Shown: positions 32,376 through 43,005 of the stretch, piece after piece
How positions within the stretch are numbered: position 1 is the first letter of the stretch
Layout of the letters: the number at the start of each line of letters is the position of its first letter
Origin: Fragilaria crotonensis
Lineage: Eukaryota > Bacillariophyta > Fragilariophyceae > Fragilariales > Fragilariaceae
Length of the DNA: 64,000 nt
Direction: 5' to 3'
NCBI GenBank assembly: GCA_022925895.1
Contig: JAKSYS010000331.1
Location: 1-64,000 of the forward strand
The notes under the pieces: model-generated
What the model was told of the DNA's origin: nothing
Seen by the model: the letters and a program-made list of their open reading frames with translations, nothing else
Databases searched by the model: none
Made by a program: the position numbers and the translations under genes

Positions 32376-34366
32376 ATGATGGAAAAACACTATGCCGAAG
32401 CATTCGACTCGTGGCAAACCTATCTGGAGCGGTCAGGGTCAGGAAGGGAAGAGACTGACGGTGATCGACGTGTTCTAAAACACGGCAAACACAATCATCA
32501 TATAGAAGACCAAGAACAACAAATGCTGATGCTGGAACATCAGAAGGAAGTTGAATTCTTTCAGAAACAAGACGTTAAGATGTCAAGAGGAGAAGCGAAG
32601 AGATTGAGAAAGGATCAGAAACACCGTGCAAAGGTCAAGGAACTATACAGTCATCCTGGCATTGCGGAAACGACCGTGCACGGACTCATGGTAGGTCGAT
32701 TTGTGCGAAATGACTGAAGTGATATCTGTACTCAAGAGTAGGAGGACTCGTCAGGTCACTCACAAAGTCTGTGCTCCAACCCCCACGCCTCTCACTATTA
32801 TACCTTCCATTGACTCAACAGATTGATGCTGGAAGTACTGGAAGTCGCATGCACCTATATGAATGGAATCCTAGAGTGCTGCACAGCGTGTACGAAGTTC
32901 AGGAGGCTGTTTCAGGTCGTAAGCTTTCCATTCCTGGCACTGAATCTCGATGGACCGATCGTTTGAGCCCTGGACTCGCCACCTTTGCGTCTTTGCCAGA
33001 TGATCAACTTGTCCAAGGAATTGGCGAGTATTTGCAGCCCCTAATGGACTTTGCATCAAACGTGCTTGCCGCGAAGAAGGGACAATTCTCCACCTTTCCC
33101 ATTTACCTCCGCGCCACTGCCGGTATGCGAACGTTGACGACTCAAGATCGTGCTCGTGTCATTAATGGTGTGAGGTCTCTTTTCTCCAACTCGACCTACT
33201 CACCCTTCTACTTTACGGAAGAGCAAGCGCGTGTCCTCTCGGGAGAAGAGGAGGCCATTTACGGCTGGGCGGGCGTCAACTTTCTGTTGGGTACTCTGAT
33301 GGAAGATTCGCAGGGAGCTGGAACAGTCATCAATCCGCGTCTTACCTATGGCGCTTTGGATCTCGGAGGAGCGAGTACGCAGATTTCATTTTACCAGCCC
33401 GATCAGGATGTAATGTCAAATTTATTCAAGCTACAGATTGGACAGGGCAAGCACTGGAATCTTTACGCGCATTCTTTTTTGTACTATGGAATCAATGCCG
33501 CGACGGAGCGATTTGAAGCGCGTCTCATGGACGGGAAGTCCCCGACGGAGCGCCTTGTGGATGGCATTCACAATCCTTGTCTACCAGGCGGCGCTTCAAA
33601 AGATGTTCGCACCAATATTCATTTCGATGCCAAGAGCTCGGAAACGTGGGACTATTCTGACAATGAATATCAACTAGCAACGTTGAAGAACAGCAATGCG
33701 GGAGGCGATTACGATAAGTGCTCTCAATACGTGAAGGAACTACTTCACAAAGACAAGGATGACTGGTGCGAGTTTGCCCACCGTGGAGATTGCTCCTATG
33801 CGGGAATATACCAACCTGCGCTGCCGGAACAGTCAGAACATTTTGGCGAGTTCTTGGCATTCTCAAATTATTATCATGTCTTTGACTTCCTTAACCTGCC
33901 AAAACGAGCATCACTAAACGATCTGGAGAATGCCACGAAAAGGATTTGCGCTATGAGCGAGGGTGAGCTTCACGATTTTTCAGGGCATCAATTGGACGAC
34001 GATGATGGCGATGTGAATCCTCTCGTTAACGAGATGTGCTTTCGATCTACGTACGCTTTCCAATTGCTTCACAATGGCTATGGTTTTAAAATGGATGATT
34101 ACATTACAGCAACCAATATTGTCGGCGGCCAGAAGGTTGGCTGGACGATGGGTGCTATCATGTATGAAATAAATACCCTCCCATGGCACTACGTCGCGAA
34201 CACGCCCAAAATCAGCCCTGTGGTGGACAGGCATTTTGAGACTACCATTTTCTTGTCCGCACTTGTCCTTGGCATGATCTTTGCCCTTGCGACTATATTT
34301 CGTGCTCGTATATTGGCCAAGCGTTACCAATACGAGCCTATTAAGCACACAGAAGTGCACCGCTAA
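32376..34366 (+). CDS. GDA1/CD39 family nucleoside phosphatase (apyrase), one intron
   Basis: Exons 32376-32690 and 32822-34366 give 619 residues. The 131-nt intron (GTAGGT...CAACAG) sits directly before the first apyrase-conserved region, giving IDAGSTGSRMHLYEW. Further conserved regions are RATAGMRTL, SGEEEAIYGWAGVNFLLG and ALDLGGASTQISF. A carboxyl membrane helix (TTIFLSALVLGMIFALATIF) precedes a basic tail. Such enzymes hydrolyse nucleoside di- and triphosphates in the Golgi lumen or at the cell surface (family knowledge). Oddly, the first exon encodes about 105 charged, coiled-coil-like residues and no signal anchor, so either another upstream exon is missing or the carboxyl helix alone anchors it. 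Confidence 0.87.
32691..32821 (+). other. Intron of the apyrase gene
   Basis: 131 nt, donor GTAGGT, acceptor CAACAG. The upstream exon ends in frame after HGLM and the downstream exon starts with IDAGSTGSR; without splicing the first frame stops at 32717. Confidence 0.85.
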
Positions 34367-34503
34367 GATCATGCTACTCGGGTCGAAGACGATTGTGAGG
34401 AACGTCGACTAGATTGTACATAACCTTCAACTAGCTAGCTACAGTCTGCCAATACTTCGTTGTTCAAATAGGACAGTGCACTGCCACAGTCGATTTGGAA
34501 AAC

Positions 34504-36411
34504 CTACATTGCGTCAGCCAATCGCAAAGCTTCTTCGGCGTGCTTCCTCCAGTACTTGCAGGTTCGAATCGGATCTCCCGCCATGGACCCCATTCCTCGG
34601 AACAAATAGGAAGCGCGAGCTGTAAAGATGGCCGCGTCCGGGACTCGGACGAGAGGGTCCAACGAAGACAGTTTCATCAAATACAATTGAGGAGTGGCAC
34701 ACCCCTGGGTCTTGGCTTCATCGTCGCTGTCAAAAAATAGTTTGGCATACTGGGTCAAAACGTCATCCTTGTCCCACTTAGTTACGAATCCGCATTCCCG
34801 CATGGCAGTGGCCACATGGGAGGTGTCGACCGAATCTTGACCAAGCGCAGAGACTACTTTGGCAATTCCAAGACTCTCTTGGAGCGATACTCGTTTCGTT
34901 TGACCGTAATCGATCAAACCTATCTTTCCATTGGACAATTCAAGCATATTACCCGGATGGCAATCGCCATTGAAAACTCGATTCAGGAATATCTGATGCC
35001 CATGAACATCGATCAGTAGGTGGACACACCGCTGCACATGCCGGTTCAAAGCCAACAGTCGACTAGCCATGGTCCAATGACTCCACAGTGAGGTGCGACC
35101 TTGTTGTTGCAATAGGTCCTTCGCAAAGGAAATCATATCCGTGCCATCACCTGCAGCTGGAACTTCACCCAACACGAGTGCCAATCGCCTTTGGCGCAAA
35201 AACTCCTTCGCTGCCTCCTTACTCCCAATGGCATGGGCGAGACGATCTTCCATGGCATCTGCAAACTTTTTACCCTCCAACAGTTCCATAACAAGCATGT
35301 TGGTACTGCACAGTTCATGGATTGGTTGTGGCACAGTGACCTTGTCCCGGTACGGCGATGCCATCATGTTTTCACGTACTTCTTGTAAGTTCCTTGCTTC
35401 TTGACGGTAGTCGAATTCCGTCATCATTTGTTTGCGCAGTTCCTCCAAGATTGGTTTCCATCCCGGCAATGCAACCCGACAGAGCCATGCAAAGAGTTGA
35501 AAATCGTGTTGAAATCTCAGTTGTGCGTTGGGATGCATAATCTTGACGGCGACCGCAACAGGATTGTTGACTTTGTTTTCGTTTATTGCAGTGTCGGAAG
35601 AACTAGTAACATTGGATTTCAACATCACTACCGCTCGATGGCATTGTCCAATGGATGCCGATCCGAGTGCCGTCTCGTCCATTTCCTGAAAAACATCGTC
35701 CCATTCCAATCCCTGATTGCGACGCAACGAATCGCACACCAATTCCCGAACTTGTTCGTACGGCCATTGAGGTACAGAATCTTGGACCGTCGCGAGCAAT
35801 TCCACGTACTCGTGCGGCACAAAATCCGGTCGTGCCGAAAGTACCTGACCAATTTTAATAAACAATCCCTGCAAATGTAGACATATCTGTAACGTGGGGT
35901 GACAATAGGTAGTGTGCAATCGTTGATAGACACGATCACGTTCCTCTCTGGGTGCATCGCGGAGTCGCCATTGCGCCCAACGATAATGAACGACAATGGG
36001 ACCAGCGCGAGTCCAGAAATAAATGGCACGGCGGATGGGATGATGATGCTGTTCGTGTTGCGGCAGATTCGAGCCTTTGTCATTCGTATTGCAATTTTTT
36101 GCCCACTTCGGCCAGAGTCGTGGAGGTAGCTTCGTTTGCAACAGTGCTTGATCGATTCGCCATTTTTGCAGGTTGGTATTGTTATCATTGCTGACACTAT
36201 TCTTTGACCTTTTGGATGACAAGGAAACTCCCGCGTTACGAATTTCACTCCATGTTGGTACTCGAGGCAACCGCAGGAGTGGTGAAAGTGGTGGCGTTGA
36301 TGATGTTGATGCCATTGGATCAACAGATCTTGCAGTAGAGAATAGACAACAGAGTAGTAGCGTCACAAAATGACATGGCTTGCAACACCATCGCTGAAGT
36401 CGTCGGCACAT
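34504..36411 (-). CDS. ABC1/ADCK/UbiB-type atypical kinase
   Basis: 635 residues, intact and unspliced, ATG 36411. The start has a hydrophobic segment (HFVTLLLCCLFSTA) that could be a signal or organelle presequence. Family motifs in order: LFIKIGQVLSARPDF (the KxGQ motif), ALGSASIGQCHRA (Ala-rich loop replacing the usual P-loop), VAVKIMHP (ATP-anchoring Lys), MTEFDYRQEARN, NGDCHPGN and LIDYGQ (catalytic and metal-binding Asp). Members act in mitochondria or plastids, supporting ubiquinone or plastoquinone and lipid metabolism (family knowledge). Diatoms have many paralogues, so the exact member cannot be named. There is an insert after the Ala-rich loop (SSSDTAINENKVNN). Confidence 0.9.
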   Translation of the reverse strand: MCRRLQRWCCKPCHFVTLLLCCLFSTARSVDPMASTSSTPPLSPLLRLPRVPTWSEIRNAGVSLSSKRSKNSVSNDNNTNLQKWRIDQALLQTKLPPRLWPKWAKNCNTNDKGSNLPQHEQHHHPIRRAIYFWTRAGPIVVHYRWAQWRLRDAPREERDRVYQRLHTTYCHPTLQICLHLQGLFIKIGQVLSARPDFVPHEYVELLATVQDSVPQWPYEQVRELVCDSLRRNQGLEWDDVFQEMDETALGSASIGQCHRAVVMLKSNVTSSSDTAINENKVNNPVAVAVKIMHPNAQLRFQHDFQLFAWLCRVALPGWKPILEELRKQMMTEFDYRQEARNLQEVRENMMASPYRDKVTVPQPIHELCSTNMLVMELLEGKKFADAMEDRLAHAIGSKEAAKEFLRQRRLALVLGEVPAAGDGTDMISFAKDLLQQQGRTSLWSHWTMASRLLALNRHVQRCVHLLIDVHGHQIFLNRVFNGDCHPGNMLELSNGKIGLIDYGQTKRVSLQESLGIAKVVSALGQDSVDTSHVATAMRECGFVTKWDKDDVLTQYAKLFFDSDDEAKTQGCATPQLYLMKLSSLDPLVRVPDAAIFTARASYLFRGMGSMAGDPIRTCKYWRKHAEEALRLADAM

Positions 36412-36928
36412 CGCTCCTGTACTGTAACGTCATGGTTCCTTCATTGGCGGTTCGATTTTTGATTTCTTTGGACTGGGACACTACAGTACCACAGTACTCG
36501 AGAAGTAGTAATACAGTACCCAGTACTTGTACCTACATACCGTTCTACCGGTAGCTATCGACAGTAGTAGAACTTCCTGGGACTCGCTCAGTGCTCTGCA
36601 TCATAATGATCACTATCATACACAGAAGCATTTCAGGGCGAAACCTCCGAAAAGGGATGGGCTGTGAAGAGCGGTTGAAAGGACTGCAACAGGGACTCAT
36701 GGAACATTGGCACTTCCGAAATACTCCAATAATGTTCATCTACACTACTCAAGAGTTGCTTGACGTCTCAACGAAGCGCATGCATGTTCCGTAATTCGTG
36801 GTAATTCGTTCCTACAGATGACCTGGTTGTCTTCAGACCTACGAACAAAGGCGCTTCGAAAGAACTGACATGATTAGTACAGTGGATGTTGTAAGGGGTT
36901 CAGACAATTTTCATTAATTCATACAGAA
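36412..36928. other. Intergenic, no gene seen
   Basis: Upstream of the ABC1 kinase and downstream of the ankyrin gene. GTAC-rich palindromic sequence at 36480-36545; nothing else recognised. Confidence 0.4.
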
Positions 36929-37709
36929 TTATTGGACGCATTTAGTAGCAGAGGTCGATGGGAAAATGAGGTGCATATTTTCCGAAAGGAACTTGTTCCA
37001 GACAGCCCAATGTGACTTGCGAGCATATGCGAGAGGCGTATCGCCTCGTCGGTCGCGCATGTATAGTAGGTCAGGACATTCGGTCAAAATCAACTCCACC
37101 AGTTGGAAATCGGGTTCGCAAGTCCAGGCAGCATCATGAAGAATCGTTCGGCCGTAGTCATCACGTACTTGAACAGGAACTTTTGCTTCGTGAACAAGAA
37201 ACGATACAACGTCGAAGAAACCTCTACGGCACGCCATGTGTATCAGACTTTCTCCAAAACTGTTGCTGCAGTGGAGGGGACGACCACTTTCATGAAAATC
37301 TCGAAGCTTCGCAATGTCTTGGTTTCTGATGGCATTGAGAACTTCTGAATTGTATGCATTCAGATCATCCTCAGAGTATTCCGAGAAGAAATTCTGAATG
37401 TTGAGCGAATCTTGTATTTGAACCCCAACACCATGACTGTCAACGATGTGCATGAGGTGTTGCTGAGGGTCTCTGTTACCGTCGTGCTCTAACATTCTAG
37501 TGGGGAGTGATGAGCAGATTCTTGCAACCTTGGACTCGCGCACGGGCTGTTGAGAGAAGAGCATGACGGCGTGATTTCGCTTTCTTGAGATCGGCTGCAT
37601 CATCGTCTGATCCGTAGTCAATTGGAGTGTACTGGGAACTGGGACTAATGTTCGTTGACTGAATTGTGTGAACACGGTGAAAGCGATGAAATTCCTGTTG
37701 CAATGTCAT
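36929..37709 (-). CDS. Ankyrin-repeat protein (start uncertain)
   Basis: The main frame gives ankyrin repeats: NSEVLNAIRNQDIAKLRDFH, FGESLIHMACRRGFFDVVSFL, YGRTILHDAAWTCEPDFQLV and RGDTPLAYARKSHWAVW. This compact layout of about four repeats is typical of a large stramenopile family. In this frame the first ATG is 37603. A second frame starting at ATG 37709 has natural-looking sequence (MTLQQEFHRFHRVHTIQ, then YGSDDDAADLKKAKSRRHA) and would join if one base were added or lost near 37545-37560. I therefore extend the gene to 37709. Presumably a protein-binding scaffold; no further function can be assigned. Confidence 0.7.
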
Positions 37710-38006
37710 ACTAGTACTTACCTGTTACGGCCACATGTATCTGGTAGTACAGGTGTACGCTAGTAAACCGCACACATCATCCACTAAAGGACCTGGCAAC
37801 ACCTGACACCTCAATCCTGAATACCTCAGGTAGATGCTGTCGTGGCAGGCATCGACGTCTGTCCAGTTTGACAGACGGATGACATTTTTGTCATACAGAT
37901 AACGAGGTAACGAGTCCTTGAAGTCCTTGGAGAAACAAGTGCCAGTGACAGAATTCGCGATCCACACATGAACGTGGAATCTGGTAAATCATCTGAGATG
38001 CGACTC

Positions 38007-39215
38007 GAACCATGCTCGTGACGTAAGAAGTAGTATGAAGTATGACTCATGACCCCACCTTGTGTCCATTTCCGATGGCAGGACATTCGTTATACTCGGA
38101 GTTTTGGGCGTGACTTGGTGCAATGGGAACAGTCACAGAATTCATGCTCCACAAATTAACGTGGTGCCCTCTACCGGTAGTCTGATGAGAGGTGATTGCG
38201 TCTGATGCTCCTGACGAAGGAGTACTACTTAGTATGACTCATGACCCCACCCTTTGTCCACGAGCTGATGGCAGGACATTCGTTATACTCGGAGTTTTGG
38301 GCGTGACTTGGTGCAATGGGAACAGTCACAGAATTCTTGCTGCACAAATTAACGTGGTGCCCTCTACCGGTAGTCTGATGAGAGGTGATTGCGTCTGATG
38401 CTCCTGACGAAGGAGTACTACTTAGTATGACTCATGACCCCACCCTTTGTCCACGAGCTGATGGCAGGACATTCGTTATACTCGGAGTTTTGGGCGTGAC
38501 TTGGTGCAATGGGAGCAGTCACAGAATTCTTGCTCCACAAATTAACGTGGTGCCCTCTACCGGTAGTCTGATGAGAGGTGATTGCGTCTGATGCTCCTGA
38601 CGAAGGAGTACTACTTAGTATGACTCATGACCCCACCCTTTGTCCACGAGCTGATGGCAGGACATTCGTTATACTCGGAGTTTTGGGCGTGACTTGGTGC
38701 AATCTGTAGCAGTCACAGAATTCATGCTGCACAAACAAACGTGGTGCCATAGTCTGATGAGAGGTGATTCGTCTGATGCTCGTGACGAAGGAATACTACT
38801 ACGTAGCATGACTCATGACCCCACCCTGTGTCCATGAGCTGATGGCAGGACATTCGTTATACTCGGAGATTTGGGCGTGACTTGGTGCAATCTGTAGCAG
38901 TCACAGAATTCACCATGTTGCACAAACAATCGTGGTGCCCTAGTCTGATGAGAGGTGATTGTGTCTGATGCTCCTGACGAACAAGGAGTACTACGTAGTA
39001 TGACTCATGACCCCACCCTGTTTCCATGAGCTGATGGCAGGACATTCGCTATACTCAGAGTTTTTGGCACGACTTGGCGCAATCACCAACATTCACAGAA
39101 TCCATGCTGCACAAACAAACGTGGTGCCCTAGTCTGATGAGAGGTGATTCGTCTGATGCTCATGACGAAGGAATACTACTACGTAGTATGACTAATGACC
39201 CCAGCCTATGTCCAT
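38007..39215. repeat. Tandem repeat of about 190 bp, seven units
   Basis: Successive units are marked by TCTGATGCTC-type sequence at 38201, 38394, 38587, 38772, 38964 and 39152, preceded by a degenerate unit near 38007. Periods are 193, 193, 185, 192 and 188. The first full units are nearly identical and later ones diverge. Six of seven units carry TGACTCATGACCCCA, containing the palindromic TGACTCA (AP-1/Gcn4-type bZIP site); the last has TGACTAA. Units also share GGACATTCGTTATACTCGGA and CACAGAATTC. Short frames repeat with the array but look non-coding. No similar unit occurs elsewhere in the window. Confidence 0.9.
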
Positions 39216-39379
39216 GAGCCAAGGGCAGGCCTACTTTTTGTCCTCGTGTAAATCCGAAACGATATTGTGCCTCGGTACTTCGGGTAGTTTTGAAAACTTA
39301 TCTTCAGTTTAAACTTCGGACCTACTTGTTTGTCATTTTTACCCAACAGAGAGTGGCTTAAAGCAACTGTTTTATTTCC

Positions 39380-40504
39380 ATTCATGGACTAGCTACTCCA
39401 AGGCTCTTTATTGTTTGTGATGTAAGATTGATGCCAAGGAGAACAAGTCTGTAAATGCCTTGCTGAATGTGGATCTCCCCTTGTCCAATTGATGAGGGAG
39501 AAGCCAGCTTCGTCCAAGCTTGGCTCATACAACTGGGCATCACTAGCAAGGCCACCACAACATAGAACCTTCTTTAAGTGCACCATTGCGCTCTTTTCTG
39601 AGTGTCTGGGCTCAAACATTCTTGTTGAAGGATTGAAGTGTACTACTCTGTGAGTGAAGAGTTTTCAATCTTTGCAGCCAGTAGGCAATCCTGAGACATC
39701 AAAGCAAAGCATAAACCTCCTTAATGCCTTCCTCCATCATCTTTATCAAGAGGCATCAACCCTTCTTCTGTGTTGCAATGCTTTGGCAAAATCCTTAGGT
39801 GTCATTGCATGCAGCACCAGATCCCCACGTGGTAGAACTGGGGGAATCTCATCAAGGATTCCAAAGTCATTGATGCCTAGGCACTAAGCAACTCCACAAA
39901 AATGTAGAGACACCATCCACAATCATCATTCAAGCAAGGCATGCCACTGCCTTCAGGATACCTGCCTTGCCACATCTTCTCTCACTAATCAATCAACAAT
40001 CTCCATCATCTGCACATTCACCCCAGCCTCCTCTACTATGGCTTGTGCTGTCTTGACGACACGAGTGACATGATAGTACAAATTGTAAAAGAGGAGCTCA
40101 CTCACAAGAGCTGCCACTAATTAGTTTGTTCAGCTTGTTGTTTTGTGGGGAAAAGGGCATGCAGGGTCTTGAGCAGCCATGGGACCCACAACACTAGTTT
40201 GAACTTGCATAGGTAAGACAAACGAGCAAGAAGCAGCAAGCTAAAAGAATGGTTAGCAAAGTCAGCCTGCATAGTCTTCATCATTTGACACGGGTTTTCG
40301 CTTGTTGTCAGGAGTGTCATCACTCCCGCGGTCAAAGTTCATGCACAACAGACACATCACAATCGACACGTCGTTTGATGAGGCTGAATCGTGAGCAGTA
40401 CGAATATCAAAATTCTGGCTGGACAGTATACGTGTCACCGGCCTGTCGCCAAGTCGCCTCCCAATCTCTTGATGGAATTTCGATGCACCACCAGTTACTT
40501 TCAT
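39380..40504 (-). pseudogene. Possible decayed gene of unknown function
   Basis: Several minus-strand patches are protein-like in different frames: 40262-40504 (MKVTGGASKFHQEIGRRLGD), about 40117-40260, 39780-39880 (FGILDEIPPVLPRGDLVLHA) and 39389-39619 (AMVHLKKVLCCGG, then LYEPSLDEAGFSLINW). They could be one degraded gene or mobile-element fragment. No family recognised; the overlapping plus-strand frames look like shadows. Confidence 0.25.
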
Positions 40505-40965
40505 TTCCTTCAGAATTGAAAATGAAGGATTCCACTATCATACACTGTACACTGAACTCCTACTCTAGTAGTAGTTGTCACTAGATACTAAAAAGTAGCT
40601 ACTTACTGTAGTCAGATCTTTTTTGGCGCAGGTGTCAAGCAACAGCAACCGTCGACTGACAAGCAACGACAAATGATGTACACTGTACGTTCATTTTCGG
40701 ATTGGATCCGTGCGCCGTAGGAGTGCTAACTCATATACCGCCAGGCACATTTTATTTTGTCTCTGCACTGCCTCGATACGTGACAGTAGCGTCAAGGAAC
40801 TAATAAGAACGGTTGGAACAACAAACGCCAACCCGCCGACGAACACGAAGGAACATACGAAAGCGAACATTGCAAGTGTTTGCAACTTCTAACTGCTAAT
40901 CTATATGCATACCAGGACCCTGTGGTCTGTGGTACAAGTGCAAATAGTGACGGGCATACAAGCGC

Positions 40966-42830
40966 ATGAATCGGCGCACCAACGACGAAACCAATCACAA
41001 ACCCAAACATACCAAGGAAATAAACGGCGTGCGCACAAGGTCAAGCGCAAGTATGACTCCCTTGCCTGCAACAGACGGAAGGAACAGCGGAGACAACGAT
41101 GATGCCGATGAGCATACTGAAACCAATCATACGCCTATGCCCACGAGCGAATCGGACCAGGAGAGTATCGGCAACGAAAGCGAAACGTTGTACCGTCGGC
41201 GCGTCTATGGGACTGACGACGACAACGGTGATAATGGAAACGGCGGTACCATCGACGAGGATGAAACGTACCGAAAGGACTCGACAGCAACAAAGCTGGT
41301 CCGATCGAGGCCGCGCCTTATCAAGAGATTATCGCAACGACTTTCGAAAGAAATGTCGCGCCGCCGCACGTCCATCATCGACTCTCTCCCGGACACACCT
41401 GCCGGCTGGACCGTGCTCGTGACTGCCCTTTCGTCACTTGGCTTGGGATTCGAACTTAATTTACAGAAATCCCTCACCATGCCTCCCACAGTTTACCGAC
41501 AAGTCCACACTACAAATAACAGCAACGGCAACAACAATTATACGAATACTTTGCTTCTGGACAAGGTCCATGCACACTTGACGGCCACCCCCACCAGTAT
41601 TTTGCGACGAACGATTCAACCGAGTCTCTTTGTCGGAACGCGGAGTGTTTTGGCGAGTACGGCAGCCTATCTTGCCAACGGACCACGTCCCCGAGAAAAA
41701 CGATTTCGGGTTCGTGAAGTTGTCACCATGCCACTCGATGGCGCACGCATTGCACTCGATTGGGAATTTCCAATGTCGACCTTATCATCAGATGATGCTA
41801 ATGTACTTCAACAACAGGAGGGAAAGACCGCTGCTGCAGTCCCGCACCCCAAGTCTCACGTGGTTTAATTTGGCATGGCATCAATAATGACGCAAGTTTT
41901 GGATACATTCGATCCGCAATGCGGGCCTGTACCGACCGGGGTTGGGCCGCGGTTGGGGTCAATTTCCGGGGATGTGGTGGTGTGCCCCTCGCCACACCCC
42001 GAGGATACACTGGCGCGTATACTGGAGATATGCGCGGAGTTGTGCAGATACTGAGCGGTCGACTCGAAAAGACACCACAGTACCGAATTTTCTTGGTCGG
42101 CAATTCGTTGGGAGCCAACTTGGTGGCAAAGTATCTTGGAGAAGAAGGACTTGAGGGGGGACGCTCCCTCGCTGTGTGGCCGGTGGCATCAGTTTGGGAA
42201 ATCCCTTGCACCTCCATAGCGGACACATTCAATTTCCGTGGGGTCACATTTTGAGCCTGGGAGCACGCAAGACCATTTTGGAAAATATAATGATTATGCG
42301 GCAAATGACATCGTCGTTTTTTCAAAAGAGAATCCGCATGGCCCTCATGGCATCCACTATTGCTAAATTCGATGAAGCCTTGGCCCCCATCTTTATTCGA
42401 AATAATCCGATTCCTCCGTTTGAACCGCAGATCGGTTACGAGAATGCGGAACAATACTGGGAGGATGCAAGTTCCTACCGGTACGTTGCTCACATTTCAG
42501 TACCATTCTTGCAGTTGTCGTCCGAAGATGACTTTTTGGTCTCCACCTCGTCGAGTCAGAAACTACACTACAGTTTGTCGAATTCCCAATATCTTGGTTG
42601 TCAACACGCGATGCGGAGGACATCTTGGTTGGCGTGAATGTCCGCCAGATCACAAATTTGGACTAGGAACGAGTTGGGCGGATCGAGCAACGGTGGATTT
42701 CATTGAGGCCGTACTCAAGGCCAGCGTCGAAGTCGATAACGAATCAATTACTGAAGCAAATGCCAGAAAGCTCAAATTGATGCGCACGTCTGCTGAAGAG
42801 GAAGCAGCACTTCTGAAATCGAGGCTCTAG
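40966..42830 (+). CDS. YheT/ABHD1-3-like alpha/beta hydrolase, three frame breaks
   Basis: An amino-terminal polar region of about 200 residues is followed by VPLDGARIALDWEFP-like sequence (MPLDGARIALDWEFPM), LIWHGINNDASFGYIRSAM (oxyanion region), RGWAAVGVNFRGCGG and FLVGNSLGANLVAKYLGEEG (nucleophile Ser in GNSLG). LGNPLHLH, SSEDDFLV (likely acid Asp) and NTRCGGHLGW (catalytic His) follow. This is the YheT/ABHD1-ABHD3/EMB8 family of membrane-associated esterases or phospholipases. The frame changes near 41864 (T3, one T short), at a G6 run 42155-42160 (one G short) and near 42581-42587 (one base extra). The protein reads through conserved sequence across each break, so either repeated base-call error or a recent pseudogene. 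Confidence 0.72.
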
Positions 42831-43005
42831 TAGATTGTACATATCTTTTGAATAATCAAGCACTTCCTGTTGTGTATCTTCAAAACGGTGTGGATTTGAA
42901 AATTGTAGCAAGCTATTCATGTCATGGTCTTCCCTAAGAACTCAATGCAAATATGTGTTAGTGTATTTGACCTACGAGAAATTTGTGTGTACTAGTAAAT
43001 TTGGT

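Noticed and set aside
34555-34580. tRNA B-box-like GGTTCGAATC sequence
   Set aside because: It lies in the conserved coding sequence of the ABC1 kinase and no cloverleaf can be formed; no tRNA or rRNA gene was found in the window.
40691-40885. Hydrophobic minus-strand frame resembling a signal or membrane segment
   Set aside because: Isolated, short, no homology signal, and upstream of the YheT-like gene on the other strand.
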